The position numbers and the translations under genes were made by a program. The notes beneath the pieces were generated by a model. The model made no database searches, was not told the origin of the DNA, and saw only the letters and a program-made list of their open reading frames with translations. A stretch of DNA of 64,000 nt, taken from Bettongia penicillata ogilbyi. Taxonomy: Eukaryota > Chordata > Mammalia > Diprotodontia > Potoroidae. Where the stretch lies: NCBI GenBank assembly GCA_023548195.1, contig JAJHZJ010000009.1, forward strand, positions 2,337,501 to 2,401,500, given 5' to 3'. Below are positions 1-11,540 of this stretch, one piece after another. Numbering within the stretch: position 1 is the first letter of the stretch; the number at the start of each line of letters is the position of its first letter.

Positions 1-520
1 AATTATGGATGTTTAGGAACTGAGCCTTCCAGGTCACTTGTGGCTGGAAGACAGGGTCAGCTGCTCAGCTGAAGACAGCATTCGTCTGCATTTTCTCAGT
101 GCCACCCTCATGCCAAAGCCCAGCTTGTGAAGGAGGCCCCTGGCTTCTCACAGCACAGCCCCCCATCCGAAATCACCCATGCCAATTAAAAAAAGAACTC
201 AGCAGCGCCTGTGATGCTGTATGGGGCGTGTTGAATGGCAGTCCCAGCTCCTGTCTGTAATGTAAGGCAGTCATGTATAATACAACGAGGCTCCTGAAAC
301 ACTTCAGAGCATCAACCATCTGGTCCTCCGTGATGTACTCCAGGCTTTGACTAATTTTTAATGCAGGTTTTTATGATGGATCTGTACATCACCGTTAGCT
401 TTCCTGGAGGAAGAGAGTGAGGCTCTTTGAATTAAACTGACTGATGATGAATTTGTCTCTTGCTTTAATTACTTTCTGTACATTAAAGGTGTAGTGGACC
501 AGAGTAGGTCAAGGCTTTGT
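1..520. other. Single-copy sequence, conserved-non-coding-like
   Basis: No interspersed repeat is recognisable. The base mix is even and it contains several homeodomain-type AT cores (ccaattaa, tttaattac, gaattaaac). No open frame of note. It looks like a conserved non-coding element, but conservation cannot be tested from one sequence. Confidence 0.35.
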
Positions 521-1180
521 GGGCCCGATCTCTTCCCCTATCTGCTTCCCCTAGAGTGGAGGCCCAAGAGCCCCCACTATTCCCCTCTGACTGGGGACTC
601 CAGAGGAGGGGTGTCAGGGGAGCCAGACTTCAGAGCTTGGGAGAGTCTCCCCATATCTCTGGCAAATGAGCAGGTTTCCTGAGGTTAATTAGCTCTGGTT
701 ATTCCCGTCCCTGGAAATCTTGCCCAGCCCATATGGCTGGGCTTGGAGAGGATGGAAGGAGTGTGACAAGTGAGGGAGCTTTTGTTCCTGCCCGTTTAAG
801 CCAGAGCTGACATTTCAAAATGACTGCAAAGGAAAAGAAGACTTCGATTTTTTTCTCATTCCCCAAATGGCTATGTTCCCCTTGCAGTAGTACCAGCAAC
901 AACATTTCCTCTCTCTAAAAAACAGATGAAAACAAGAACACTGACCCTAAGTATAAGCAGAGTAGGTGGCTCCCCATGTGAAAGAATTTCAGCTGTGTCA
1001 AAAAGCCACCTGTACCTCCCTGCACCAAAATATTGCCCTCAAAGTCCTCTTGTCACATTTACCTGAAATTCCATTTGTAGAAAAGCCAGGCCTTTGACTT
1101 CTGTTCCCTAGAGCCTAGAGCACCAACCAAAACTTGACCATTTTATGGGAGCTGGCTTATTGCCTCTATCTACTATTACT
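521..1180. other. Unannotated single-copy DNA
   Basis: No repeat, exon or RNA gene recognised. The short open frames at 494-682 and 699-905 show no protein similarity I know. Confidence 0.4.
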
Positions 1181-1378
1181 CATAGAGTCATAGAGTTAGA
1201 TCAAGATAGGACCTTAGGAGTCATCTAGACCAACTTGTTCATTTTACATGTGGGGAAACTGAGATCAAGAGAAGTAAAGTTATCTACCCAAGATCCTTCA
1301 TGTAATAAGTAACAGAGCAAAGGTTCAAACTCAGGTTCTTATGGTCCTTTCTGCAAGAGTATTGACCTGACACTTGTT
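1181..1378 (+). mobile_element. MIR-type CORE-SINE
   Basis: Shows the head 'catagagtcatagagttag', the 'gggaaactgagatcaagaga' block and the '3' caaactcaggttctt' segment in the order of a MIR/Ther-1 SINE. Heavily mutated, so old. Confidence 0.65.
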
Positions 1379-2096
1379 ACCATAATTCAGGAGGGAAACA
1401 TCAAAAATATACCCAGAAGCATAAGGGTCTAAAAGGTGAAAAAGAAGGAACAATCCTAAAGCTTAGACTGTGAGTGGACAAGGTCTTTTATGTGTGAAAT
1501 TTTAAATTTACAGTCGGTCAACAAGCATTTCTGAAACCCTTATTATATGCCAGGTACCATGCTAAGTGCTGGAGGTACAAAGAAAGACAAACATGAGATC
1601 CTTACCTTCAAGAAACTCACCTTCTAATGAGGAAAAAAATAGATAAAAACCTGAACATACAAGATATGTGCAGCATAAACAGAAAGTAATCTCAGAGGAA
1701 AGGCACCAGCACTAGTAGTGGAATGGAAAAGGCCTCCTACAAGGGTGGGATTGGGACTGAATCTTAAAAGAGCCCATGAGAGTCAGAAGACAAAGGTGAG
1801 GAGGAACACATTGCAAGCAAAGTGAAAAGACATGGAGACAGGAAATATAGTGTCATTTGCTAAGAAGGCCATACTTAGTAGAGTGTGTGGAGGGGAGTCA
1901 GATTATGGAAGGCTTTAAAAGCTCAACAGAGGGTTTATACTTGAGCCTGGAGGTGAAAGGAAGCCACTGGAGTTTATTGAGGAGAGGAGGGGTGATATGA
2001 ACTGTACTTTAAGAAGCCTGCTTTGGTAGCTTAATGAAGGATGGATTAGACTTGAGGCAGGGAAACCAATTAGAAGGCTGTAGCAATAATACAAGC

Positions 2097-2281
2097 AACT
2101 AGAAGGCTCAGTGGACAGAGTGCTAGGCCTGTAGCCTGAGTTCAAATCTGATTTCAGATACTTTTTAGCTTGTGTGACTTTTCCTCAATCCACTGGAGAA
2201 GGAAATGGCAGACTCTTCTGGTATTCTTGCCAAGAAAATCCAATGGACCATATGGTCCAAGGGGTCACAACTGAACAACAA
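2097..2281 (+). mobile_element. MAR1-type SINE nested in L2
   Basis: Has the tRNA-like head 'cagtggacagagtgctaggc', the 'gagaaggaaatggcag' core and the RTE-type tail 'aaggggtcacaactgaacaa'. It splits the surrounding minus-strand L2, so it inserted later. Confidence 0.75.
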
Positions 2282-2618
2282 GGCAATGGTACAGACATGA
2301 GATGATGTGGTATGATAGATGCCACCAGGGTGGCACCTATGTGATGTGAAAAAGACTTGGCAATAGATTGGATATGAGGTGAGTGTAAATGAGCAGCCAA
2401 GGATAACACCAAGCTTGTGAGCCTGGATGACTGGGAAGATGGTGGTACCCTTGAAAGATATAGAGATGGAAGGAAAAGAGAAGCATTTGGGAAGAAAGAT
2501 ACTGAGTTCAGATTGGGGCATGTTGAATTTGAGATATCAACAAAATATCTAGTTGGAAATGTCCCAGAGGAATTTGGTGGTGAGTCCAGAGAGCTCAGGA
2601 GAGAAGTTAGGGCTAGAT

Positions 2619-2810
2619 CTGGGATGGGGAACCGTGGCCCTGAGGCCACACGTGGCCTTAGCTGAGGCCTTTTGACTGGACCCAAGTTTTATAGAACTAA
2701 TTCTTTTATTAAGGGGATTTGTCCTGTGTAGTTTGGATTCAGTCAAAAGGCCACACTTGAGGACCTAGAGGGTCACCTGTGGCCTTGAGACCACAGGTTA
2801 CCCACCTTCA
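2619..2810 (+). mobile_element. hAT-type MITE with 8-bp target duplication
   Basis: A 192-bp non-coding element. Its ends are imperfect inverted repeats: 'ctgggatggggaacc' at the left, and 'tgaaggtgggtaacc' as the reverse complement of the right end. These resemble the hAT-Charlie terminus. It is flanked on both sides by 'ggctagat' (2611-2618 and 2811-2818), the 8-bp duplication hAT transposases make. The host L2 reads on across the join. Non-autonomous, no ORF. Confidence 0.72.
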
Positions 2811-3060
2811 GGCTAGATATAAAGAACTAAGATAGAGATGATAATGGAGCCCATGGGAACTGCTGAGATCACTTAGACAGTATGGAAGGAAAAGAGAAGG
2901 CCAGAGAGAAATCTTTGGGGGACACCCCCAGTTTGTAGCTATGACACCTGAATGTAGACCCAGCAAGGGAGATAACTGTCACATAGATAGCAGAAAAACC
3001 AGGAGAAAATTACATAACATTTCAGTACTGAAGAGATTTCCAGTATCGACAGAAAGATAC

Positions 3061-4013
3061 AGACTTCAACCTAACTGACAAGGCTTTACAGGATTTTGAG
3101 CTGGAAAGGATCTTAGGAATCATCAACCCTTTCCCAAGGTGACCCATTTAGAAAATAAGCCCTCTGATTCAAAATTCACTGATCTTTTCACTCTAATGTG
3201 CTGCCTGTTCTGGGTTAAAATGAAGTTGTACCAGATACTACATAGATCCAAAGATGGAGAATGCAAGTTCTAATAAGTTTACAGTCTCTAAGTGAAAAAA
3301 AGATTAAGGCTCATGAGATAATTTGCCAAGGATCTAAGATCATATATAAGAGTAGGAAATTATCAGCAGTTGATGAATCTTTATGGAGGACCCAGAGGGG
3401 CTGACCGGAAACAGGGAGTAGTTGGATAAGGGGGTAGGGGGTGGGTACCATTTATGAGCTTAGCTGGAGCAGTGATTTCCTCATCAGAGTAGAGCAGGGT
3501 CTACCCTGTTATCTGGGGACAGGAGAAACACAGAAGCACAATCAGACCAGTCCTAAATTTCAGCAGCAAGCTTCCTTCATTTTTGATCAGAAAAGTGAAG
3601 TGGAAATGCTGCAAAGCACAGTCATACCCCAGTGGCCTGTTATCTCTTCAAGTGAAGGCTCAGGGCTGTGACAGAGAGGAAAAGGGCACAGGGATGTCAC
3701 TGGTGTGAGATAAAGGAATTAATAATGCCTAGTGACTCAGCCATGCCTCCCACATTGGAATGGGTCTGGCACGCCTGGGGTGGTATTTTAAGGATGTTGT
3801 TTGGACTTAGCCTTTTACTGTGAAAGACAGAAAGTCACTGGAGTCGGGTTTGTGAAGGGTTTCCTGTTAGCTAACAACCACAAGGTTACCCTTTCATGCA
3901 TTAATGACTTAGCTGGAAAAGTTTCTGTAATTCCAGAATCTTCCCTTTAGAAGCAGATCCCCCTGGGGATTCTTGCTGAGCTACAGAGCCATTTTTAGAA
4001 GGTCCATCAGCTC
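3061..4013. other. Mostly unannotated DNA
   Basis: 3090-3220 has faint MIR-like wording (ggaaaggatcttaggaatcat) too decayed to bound. The rest, to 4013, is single-copy with nothing recognised. Confidence 0.35.
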
Positions 4014-4240
4014 TTGGTGCAGCGGATACTTGGAGCCAGGAAGACCCAAGTTCATATTCTGCCTCAGACACTTACCTGGAAGGAATTTGGGAAGTCACTT
4101 CACCTCTCCCTGCTTCAGTTTCCCCATCAGCAAAATAATAACAGCATCTGCCTCACAGATTAGTTGCCCGGATCAAATGAGTTGACATACCTAAAGTGCT
4201 TCACAAAGCTTAAAGTGACATATAAATGCTAGTTATTTCT
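4014..4240 (+). mobile_element. tRNA-derived SINE, MIR type
   Basis: Head 'ggagccaggaagacccaagt', middle 'cagtttccccatcagcaaaa', and tail 'ataaatgctagttattt' are in order. The tail is the version with 'aaagtgcttcacaaa'. Confidence 0.7.
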
Positions 4241-4242
4241 AA

Positions 4243-4470
4243 ACCATGGAATCACAGAAACAGTACAGAAAGGAATTTTAGATGTCATGGAATGCAATCT
4301 TTTCACTTGACTGAAAAAACTGAAACCCAAGCAAATAAAGGGACTTGCCCAAGGTCATACAATCTATCTGGGTCTTAATAGTCTCTTGTATCAAATTGGG
4401 GAATGGACTCAATGGCTGCTAAAGTCCCTTACAGAATGAGATCTGTGGCCATCATAATCCTATGATGTCA
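4243..4470 (+). mobile_element. MIR-type SINE
   Basis: Follows the previous SINE directly. 'gacttgcccaaggtcatac' is the MIR core and the end 'catcataatcctatgatgt' is the common terminus. Confidence 0.6.
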
Positions 4471-4744
4471 TGCACATAGACCTTTTCTCCATAGGGAAGG
4501 CTCATGGTGGACAAGAAAGGACACCATGGACATCAGTGCAACTATTTTTTGTAAAGAAATTTAGGAACTCCACCTTTGGTGAAAAGGAAGGAGAAATATG
4601 CTAGAGAGGTGCCTTAGTAAAAAATCAATAGGTTTCCCCCCACTCCCCAAAATAGCATCAAATAAACCTCAAGATTCATTCAGTCCCCTTCATGAGCTGT
4701 TTGATCTCCTACATTTTTTGCTAGAATTGAGATCATTTCTGGAT

Positions 4745-4862
4745 ATTTTTCTCTCTCTCTCAACCACTCTCCCTCTTCCTTCTTTCCCTCCCTCTCTCTT
4801 CCTTCCTCCTTCCTCCTCTCTGTCTCCCCCTGCTGTACCCCTCTCGCCCCTCTCTCTAGTCT
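4745..4862. repeat. CT-rich low-complexity tract
   Basis: Nearly pure pyrimidine on the plus strand (tctctctc, cttccttc blocks). The open frames across it are composition artefacts. Confidence 0.85.
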
Positions 4863-4915
4863 TGTTTTCATTACATGGGTTGATAAATGAATGAACGGAT
4901 ACTGTGCAGGCAGTA

Positions 4916-5125
4916 GAGTTACAGAACCATGGAATTTTCAAATGACACAATCCTTAGGGATCATCTAACCTACTTAGTCTAAACCCCTTAACTTGACAAC
5001 TAAACATACCAAGGACTAAAGAGGGTCTGTGCCTTGCCCATAGCCATAAAGCTGACAGAGGAAGAAGGAGAACTCAGGTCTTCTGATTCCTAATATACTG
5101 TTATTTGTAGTACACCCTACTGCTT
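4916..5125 (+). mobile_element. MIR-type SINE
   Basis: Contains 'cttagggatcatctaacc', 'ccttgcccatagccataaag' and 'actcaggtcttctgattcc' in MIR order. Confidence 0.6.
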
Positions 5126-5229
5126 GTTGTGCCTTTAGATTCCCTGGAAGGGGACCCTGTGGACTCTCTGTAGCTGGGGTAGGACTGAGCGAGGGGATTC
5201 CCAAAGGTCCTTTCCTCTGCCTTCTCTTG

Positions 5230-5410
5230 GTAGTCTCATTGGCTTCCATGGGTTCAGCCATCATCATCTCTATGTCAATGATCCATGGATGCAAATGTCT
5301 GGCCCTAGCTTCCCTTTTGAGTTTCATGTCCCACATCACAAACTGCCTATTGGTTATTTCAAACTGGCTGTCCAATCTAAAATTGGATCTGTGGTCCTAT
5401 GAACCAAAGA
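5230..5410 (+). mobile_element. L2 reverse-transcriptase remnant
   Basis: Read in its best frame, the end gives HITNCLLVISNWLS, matching the stretch after the YADD catalytic motif of L2 reverse transcriptase (usual wording SRISNCLSDISNWMS). The motif itself is degraded to 'ctctatgtcaatgat'. Confidence 0.5.
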
Positions 5411-5663
5411 TAACTTTTCAGAAATAGGGCCATTGCACTAAGCAAGTTACACCAGTATTGAATTCCAAACCCAAACTGATTTAACTATTTTTGTCTAGAC
5501 TGCACTTGAGCATCTCACACAGCTATCAAATACCTCTCCTTTCCTATTTATGGACTTCAACAGCTGCCATATTTGCATACCATGCTCCTTAATAGAAACA
5601 CAACTCTGATTTCCAAAGTTTCTTTGGGGAATTCCTCACAAGTAGCCATGTTTATTTATGAAG

Positions 5664-5700
5664 TATGTGTGTGTGTGTGTGTGTGTGCGCGCGTGCGCGG
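5664..5700. repeat. (TG)n microsatellite
   Basis: Alternating TG for about 25 bases, passing into alternating CG/TG (gcgcgcgtgcgcg), a Z-DNA-prone purine-pyrimidine alternation. Confidence 0.95.
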
Positions 5701-5849
5701 AATTGGCTGCAACGTAACCTTTAGGGCACTAAGGGAAATGAAGGACCTAGGAGCAGAAAGATCTGAGTTCTCCAACTTTACTGTGGTGCTCCTCTAGACT
5801 TACTCTTTCCAATACCTCCTAGAGTGGCTCTTTTCATCCTGTCAAAAGC

Positions 5850-5935
5850 CAAGTTAACAAGCATTTATTAATTGCCTACTGTTATTGTGTCTACAGGCAT
5901 TGTGCTAAGCATTAGTCAAAACTTACCCACCCTGT
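5850..5935 (-). mobile_element. L2 3'-tail fragment
   Basis: 'aacaagcatttattaatt' and 'ggcattgtgctaagca' are the reverse complement of the L2 3' end. Confidence 0.5.
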
Positions 5936-6595
5936 GTCCCATTAACTCAGGCTCCCCTCTGTTCTAGAAAGTTGATGCTAACAAGTACACACTAATATAA
6001 TAATGGGTGCAGAAGAGCATAGCAGCAAGCACCCTGACAGATCAAGGATGACCTGCTGGCACAGGTTTTTAGAATTGTTTTTCTAAAAGGAAAGCAATTT
6101 TTGAGTGGTCAATAGTCTTCTTGAATCATATACACCAACAGAGAAAATCCAAGCAGAGAAATAAAGACCAACAGACTGGGCTTCTAACTGTCTGATCACA
6201 AGCAATACATACATCACAAATCAACAGATCCAAATTTCTGACCATTACATACATACATAGTTACCAGAGAGAAAAGCACCAGTATCTAGGTTTTCAAAGG
6301 GGGTAGTATGGAAGATAGGAGGGGAGGATGGGGCTCCTTAACAGCTACCCAGAGTCTCATCTGGTCATATCACAAGAACATTCTTCCAAAGAGTAAGCCC
6401 CTAAAAGCAAAATCTCACCTCAGAGTATATATATTCTTTTCAGAAAAGGTGAGGGCCTTAACCAGCCTTCCTACAAAACAAGCTTCCCCAAATGAAGCTT
6501 CTCTTAATGGGCTCCATCTGAGGCCTATTAATGGGAGGGGAAGATCTAACTCTCATTAACATTACAAAAAGGCTGTGATAAGTCAAGGGAACATT
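5936..6595. other. Unannotated DNA
   Basis: Single-copy, A-rich. No exon or repeat recognised. The 83-codon frame at 6308-6559 matches no family I know. Confidence 0.35.
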
Positions 6596-6748
6596 GAATT
6601 CAAACTCAACCTCAGACACATACTAGTTATGTGATCCTAGATAAATTACTTAATCTCTCTGGGTCTTGGTTTCTTTATCTGTATATTTTACAGAGAGTTA
6701 GATCTGATGACACCAAAGATCTCTTCAAGCTCTAAATATATGGTCCAG
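6596..6748 (+). mobile_element. MIR-type SINE
   Basis: 'caacctcagacacatactag', 'atctctctgggtcttggttt' and 'tctcttcaagctctaaat' are standard MIR blocks, diverged. Confidence 0.6.
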
Positions 6749-6789
6749 GGATCTCTTGTTTGCTAGAGAAGATTTGAGACCTGTTGGAA

Positions 6790-6955
6790 AATTCGGAATC
6801 ACTTACCATCACTATGTGTTACTTTACTGTGTTACTTTGACCAGCTCAATTTATGAATTGTAAAATGAAAACAATACTCATACCTCCCTAATTCCTAGTT
6901 GTTAAGAAGTTCAAATGAAGTAATATATATTAATGTGTTTTATAAACAGAAAAGA
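6790..6955 (+). mobile_element. MIR-type SINE, decayed
   Basis: Carries 'tgaattgtaaaatgaaaaca' and 'gttcaaatgaagtaatat' before an 'atgtgttttataaac' tail. Older than the neighbouring copies. Confidence 0.45.
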
Positions 6956-7002
6956 AACTGGTCCTACAATATTAGAATCTCAGGATCTCCTAGATCTCTG
7001 AA

Positions 7003-7145
7003 TCTCTATTTTTGCCTCTGATGCTTCCTATGTATGTGACCTTGGACAAATCACTTAACCTCTTTGGGTGTCTGTCTTCATTTGTAAAATGAAGGGAATG
7101 GATTAGATGACTTCTAAGGTCCTTTCCAGCTCTATATCTATGATC
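7003..7145 (+). mobile_element. MIR-type SINE
   Basis: 'gtgaccttggacaaatcact', 'tttgtaaaatgaaggga' and 'aaggtcctttccagctcta' are clear MIR wording. The 5' part is truncated. Confidence 0.65.
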
Positions 7146-7261
7146 TTAACAATATATAAAATCTTAGGCAAAATAGTCTTATTCAGTGGTGTCTAGCTCA
7201 AACAGAAATGGGGCCCATTAATCCACATGAAGAGATTCTTGCAGGCTGATTATTGACTTAG

Positions 7262-7425
7262 TTTTGAAATGTGATACTCTCTTTGTTTTATTATATTTTT
7301 ATTTATTTTGTTAAGCATTTCCCAATTACATTTTAATCTGGTTCTGGCCAGACTCAGGAATATTGTGGCTTGTATGTGGCTGTGGGTCCCATGGGTGATA
7401 ACTTTATTAATGTCAACCCTCTGAG
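7262..7425 (+). mobile_element. Possible hAT MITE remnant
   Basis: 'tttcccaattacattttaat' followed by 'ggttctggccagactcagg' and a 'tgtcaaccctctg' end resembles a marsupial hAT MITE. Only one terminus is legible and no target duplication is seen. Confidence 0.35.
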
Positions 7426-7696
7426 ACAACATTCGCATCTTAAAACCATGATTACTCCCAAATGAGTAGCTGTCATGATCTGGATTTTAAACAGTGGGAC
7501 AAGCTAATAGGGAGGGATTCAGGGGAAGGAAATGTTTTAGTGCTTCTCAGATTGTATCTTTCCATTCCAACTGACTGCTTGTTTATTTCATGTATGTGGC
7601 CATTTCTCTGGTGGTCTGAGTTCTCTTTCTCATTTCCCAATGGAACTACCTACCTACATGGGAGAGATACTAGGATTCCTGTGAATCCTATCACAT

Positions 7697-7862
7697 GACC
7701 TTAGAAGAGTACCTAGATATTATTTAATTCAATCTCCTTGTTATATTAATAAGGATAACTGTCTCTGAGAAATTAAGTGGAAGCAGGTAGTATCCAGAAG
7801 AAACAGAATTCAAACCCATGTCTTCTGACTCCAAAGCCTGTGTCCTTTCTACTACATCACTG
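7697..7862 (+). mobile_element. MIR-type SINE
   Basis: The 3' half is clear: 'caaacccatgtcttctgact', 'ctttctactacatcactgc'. The 5' half is weak. Confidence 0.55.
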
Positions 7863-8640
7863 CTTTAGTGCATCAATAAGAGGGATCTGCATAGGGGGCC
7901 AGGTGAGCTCTTTGCTACCAAGTGTGATACTTGGGACATGGGTATGAGCAAGAAATGATCGCCCAGAAGAAGTGAATATCAGAGCCCAAGTAAGTAAGAG
8001 GCATCCCATAGATACTGTAGTTCTAGCAAAGCAAGAACCAAAGTGAAAGAACCAGTCAGGTACTATAGTTGGGTATAGAAGGTCCATAGTCAGTCCAGGA
8101 AATCAAAGAACATTAGTATGTAAGAATAACATGAGTATGTAAGGTCAGTAAGCTCTAATTCTTACTTTCTGCTCAGTTTTGTATTTCCTGTTGGTCGTAT
8201 GTGTGGGAAGTGAGGGGGCAAAGGAAGCCAGGAGAGAAGAGTCAGAGTTATTATTTATTATAACTGCAAATCAAAGGTCTGCAGATGAGTCCTGCGCAAC
8301 TCCAGACAGACTTGGATATTAGAGAATTTCCCTAAAAAATACTAATAGTAGCTTTTCCAGCAGAGCCTGACTTATCTGAAGAGATGCAAATAAGGCGGTG
8401 AGTGGACCATAACTGTAAGCATTTCAGAGGAAGGAAAGAAGCTGATCAAGACAGATTTTACTTTTTTTTAAAAACTGGTTTCTGAACTAGAGTTCCACTT
8501 TGACCAGAAAACTGAGGTTTGCCTATGACATTCCTGGGAGTTTTTATTTTTAGCTTTCTCTATGAATTCTTTTTTTTTAAATGTTAGTAATAGAAATGGG
8601 AAGTTTCCATTTATGGTTTCCTGAAATATGAGATAAAGGG
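7863..8640. other. Unannotated DNA
   Basis: Single-copy, with no exon or repeat that I can name. The minus frame at 7857-8087 (76 codons) has no recognisable similarity. Confidence 0.35.
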
Positions 8641-9735
8641 TTTTTTTTTCTAATCACAATTTTCAGGGAGTCTGATGAGTCTTATCTTTCCCTGACTTGT
8701 CTTCTAGGTTAATTGTTCTATAGAATATATACCTTATATTTTCCTGGTTTTTTTCTTTTTCAGTCTAGATTTCATTTTAACATTTCTTGTTTCCTGGATT
8801 CATTGTTTTCCGTTTGATTTTTTTTTGAAGCATTGGTTCTTCTTCCCGTTCTTTCCTCCATGGAACTAATTTCATTTAACACTACTTTTTATATCTGTTT
8901 TCATTCCTTTCAGGTCCTTCTATAGTTGAGTACTCATACTCGTTTTAGGTAAGTCATTCTTTCTCAGAAGCTTTATTTTGACTTTTTTTGTGTCATTCTC
9001 TTCTAGATTTACTTCTTGGGTTTCTCTCAATTCATAATATTTCTTTATTGTGTTGGCATTTTTTTTACATCTCCAACCTTATTTTCCAGAGTGGGGCTTT
9101 ATATTTCATCATAGTCTGATCCTTCTCACAATTTTGGATGAAATGGGCTGCTCTTTCATGCATATGGATATGGTGGCAAAGATGAGCCTGTTCTCTGTGT
9201 GGATTCCTGGTTTTGCTCTAAGTCTTTATGACCTGACTTAGATTTTAGCTTTCTCTTCTCTCTCTGTCTCTGTCTCTCTGTCTCCCCACAGTTCCAAACC
9301 TGTACTCTATCCATTGCTGTGACCCAAAAGCCCTAACAAGATGGTGTTGATTTTGGTAGCAGTCCTTCAGAAGGACCCCAGGTGCCAACCTAACCCTTCT
9401 TTTCTAATGTGGGTTCCTTCTGTAGACTTAGGTTTACAACTGCCCAGGAGCTGGTCTGTCCCTGCTTCCTGCTATGGCACTGGGGCTGGCTGCCAAGGCT
9501 CTGTCCTCGCCTTGTCTCCTGCCATGGCTTAGGATTGCTGTGTCTTTTGCCTACCCTGATTTGTTTCTGTTGAGATCCCTTGCAAGTTCCTAACGGTCTC
9601 CTTGTATTCTGGCCTGGATGAAGAAACCTCTAGTTCCTTCTTTGTTTTTGCTTTTTGGTTTGTTTGTTTTTTAATCTTTATTCCTTCTGGTGTATTTTCA
9701 GAACTGTGCTGCCATCCTTATCCTACTAGGTCCCT
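8640..9735 (-). mobile_element. Probable old L1 5'UTR/ORF1 region
   Basis: The left half is very T-rich on the plus strand, as antisense L1 ORF1 coiled-coil sequence is. The right half is GC-richer with 'ctggtctgtccctgcttcct' wording like antisense L1 5'UTR, ending in 'gtgctgccatccttatcc', which may be a mutated 'gccatcttggctcc' L1 start. No intact frame. Assignment is by style and not by alignment. Confidence 0.4.
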
Positions 9736-9769
9736 CTCAATGAGTAATTGAAAGGAGTAGTAAATGGAT

Positions 9770-9905
9770 AGTAATTGAAAAAGCATGGAACTGAAAATGG
9801 GGAAACTAGGGTTCCAGCCCACTCTATGACTGCAGCACTGTGGAATCTTGGATCACTTAATTCCCAGGGCCTCAGTCTTTTTTATTTGTCACACGAAGCA
9901 ATATC
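9770..9905 (+). mobile_element. MIR-type SINE, decayed
   Basis: 'ggttccagcccactctatg', 'ttggatcacttaattcccag' and 'gggcctcagtctt' are in MIR order. Confidence 0.5.
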
Positions 9906-10672
9906 TTTCTCATTTATGTAACAAGAGTGCTAAAAAGGAAATGAAGAAATAGGAGAGAATGCACTTCTAAAAGTACAATCTGAAATAAAAATGCAAGGTT
10001 TCTTATAGTAGTTGCAATACTGGAGATAGAAACAGAGGTATAAATAAGCCAGGGCTATCAATGAGCAAGGGCTAGCCCCAGCTCTCCCAGGGATAACCTC
10101 GATGGGCCTCAACCAGGTAACCTCAGCAGATTCTACTGGCTCTAAATCCCATTACCCTATGAATTTTAGCTCTTTGTCCACATCCCCAAAGGGACCCCTC
10201 AATTATGCCTTTATGCTGTCTTTGCTAGAAAGGCTCAGGGACCCAGAAGGATAGCAGACAACTCAAAGTTAAGCCTGTAACAGGAAGACGGGGGTGAAGG
10301 GGAATGGAACATATCTATATATACAGTCTGTTATTTGAATATATAATTTATGCAGCATGTAAATTGGAAGTTATTCAAATGAGTAGATTTGCATACATAG
10401 GGTTTAAGGCTACATGATAATTCCTTAATGTTTTTCCCCCTATGGTGTGAAGTGAGGACTTTAGATCTTTTTTTCTTAAGATTTTTATGAAGGGATTGAA
10501 AAGACAGATAAATGAAATAGCAATGACTTTTTCTCTTTCTAGTCATTAAAAGCCGGTGAGATTATCAGTGGGTTGGTGGGTCAGCTTCTGCAGGCAGCTG
10601 CTCTTAACAGGAGCCATTTCCTGGGATTTAGCCTTTGGTTTCCCAGTTCTGGGTTGTTAATCTGACAAAAAA
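9906..10672. other. Unannotated DNA
   Basis: AT-rich single-copy sequence. Nothing recognised. Confidence 0.35.
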
Positions 10673-10900
10673 GGCAGATAGCTGGTTCAGTGGATAGACA
10701 GCTGAGCCTAGAGTCAGCAAGACTTCAGTTCAAATCTTATCTCAGACACTCACTAGCTGGGTGACCCTGGGCAGGTCACTTAACCTCTGTATTAATCCAC
10801 CAAAGAAGGAAATGGCAAACGATTTGAGTATCTTTGCCAAGAAAACCCTAAACAGGGTCACAAAGAGTCAGAAAGGATTGAAAAATTAAACAGCAACAAT
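10673..10900 (+). mobile_element. MAR1-type SINE, near full length
   Basis: Head 'ctggttcagtggatagaca', core 'ctagctgggtgaccctggg', tail 'cagggtcacaaagagtcag' and an A-rich end (aaattaaacagcaacaat). The Bov-B/RTE-like tail marks the marsupial MAR1 family. Confidence 0.8.
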
Positions 10901-11089
10901 CCGATACGGGCTCCACGCCTGACTCTAAGTCATCAGACCCATTTGTTCTCAGGTTTCCCTCTTGTGTTTGGGATGTTGACTTTCCAAACTAAATCCAACC
11001 ATTGACTCGTTCTCTCGGAGAATAAACTCTTATTGACTATACTGGCCAAGGATGAGGAAGACACGCCCTTGTTTCCTCAAGAAGGTTAA

Positions 11090-11520
11090 ATTCAATTCAA
11101 CAAACAGTACCTACTAGGTGCCAGGCACTGAACTAAGTGCTAGGCAAGACCAAGGTGACTGCCCTCAATGATCTTCAATTCCCAGGGTGGGGCAGGAGGG
11201 AACAGTATGCACATGGATGAGAAAATGCAAAATATATACAAAGTAAACACATAGTAATGAGGTGAGGCACTGAAACTAAGGAGTCAGGAAAGGCTGCTTG
11301 TGGGAGGGGTGCTTGAGTTGACCCTTGCAGTTCTATGTTCCAAAAGGCCAAGATGATGGAGAAGGACATTCTAGGCATTAAGGATGATAGCTTGGGCAAA
11401 GGTGGGATTACATGTCTGAGATGGAACAGAGAATGTGATGGTCAGTCTAGAAAGATAGACAAGAGCTGACTGTGAAGGGGTTTTAGTGCCAAAGGAGCTT
11501 GTCTTTTCTCCTGGAGAGGT
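11090..11520 (-). mobile_element. L2 3'-region fragment
   Basis: Begins as a reversed L2 tail (gtgccaggcactgaactaag), then 'ggaaaggctgcttgtgggag' and 'gtgaaggggttttagtgcc', in the order seen in the other reversed L2 copies of this window. Confidence 0.6.
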
Positions 11521-11540
11521 CAAAGCCTGGTACACTGAAA

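Larger units (their letters stand above)
1511..3060 (-). mobile_element. L2-clade LINE fragment, C-terminal ORF2 and 3' end
   Basis: The left edge is the reverse complement of an L2 3' tail (atgccaggtaccatgctaag). Further right, the minus strand reads broken stretches typical of the L2/CR1 ORF2 C-terminus, such as YYCYSLLIGFPASS near 2100 and LGVILGCSFTLTSYPI near 2380. Interrupted by a MAR1 SINE (2097-2281) and a hAT MITE (2619-2810). Full of stops, so a fossil. Confidence 0.65.

Noticed and set aside
2165..2685. Minus-strand frames of 118 and 166 codons
   Set aside because: Overlapping frames of the L2 fossil, a SINE and the hAT MITE, with no intact LINE domain. Kept as L2 evidence only.
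5016..5375. 119-codon minus-strand frame
   Set aside because: It crosses a MIR and a plus-strand L2 scrap, so coding is implausible.
10673..10745. tRNA gene from the SINE head
   Set aside because: The heads of MAR1 and MIR copies resemble tRNA A and B boxes but lack a cloverleaf. They are SINE parts.
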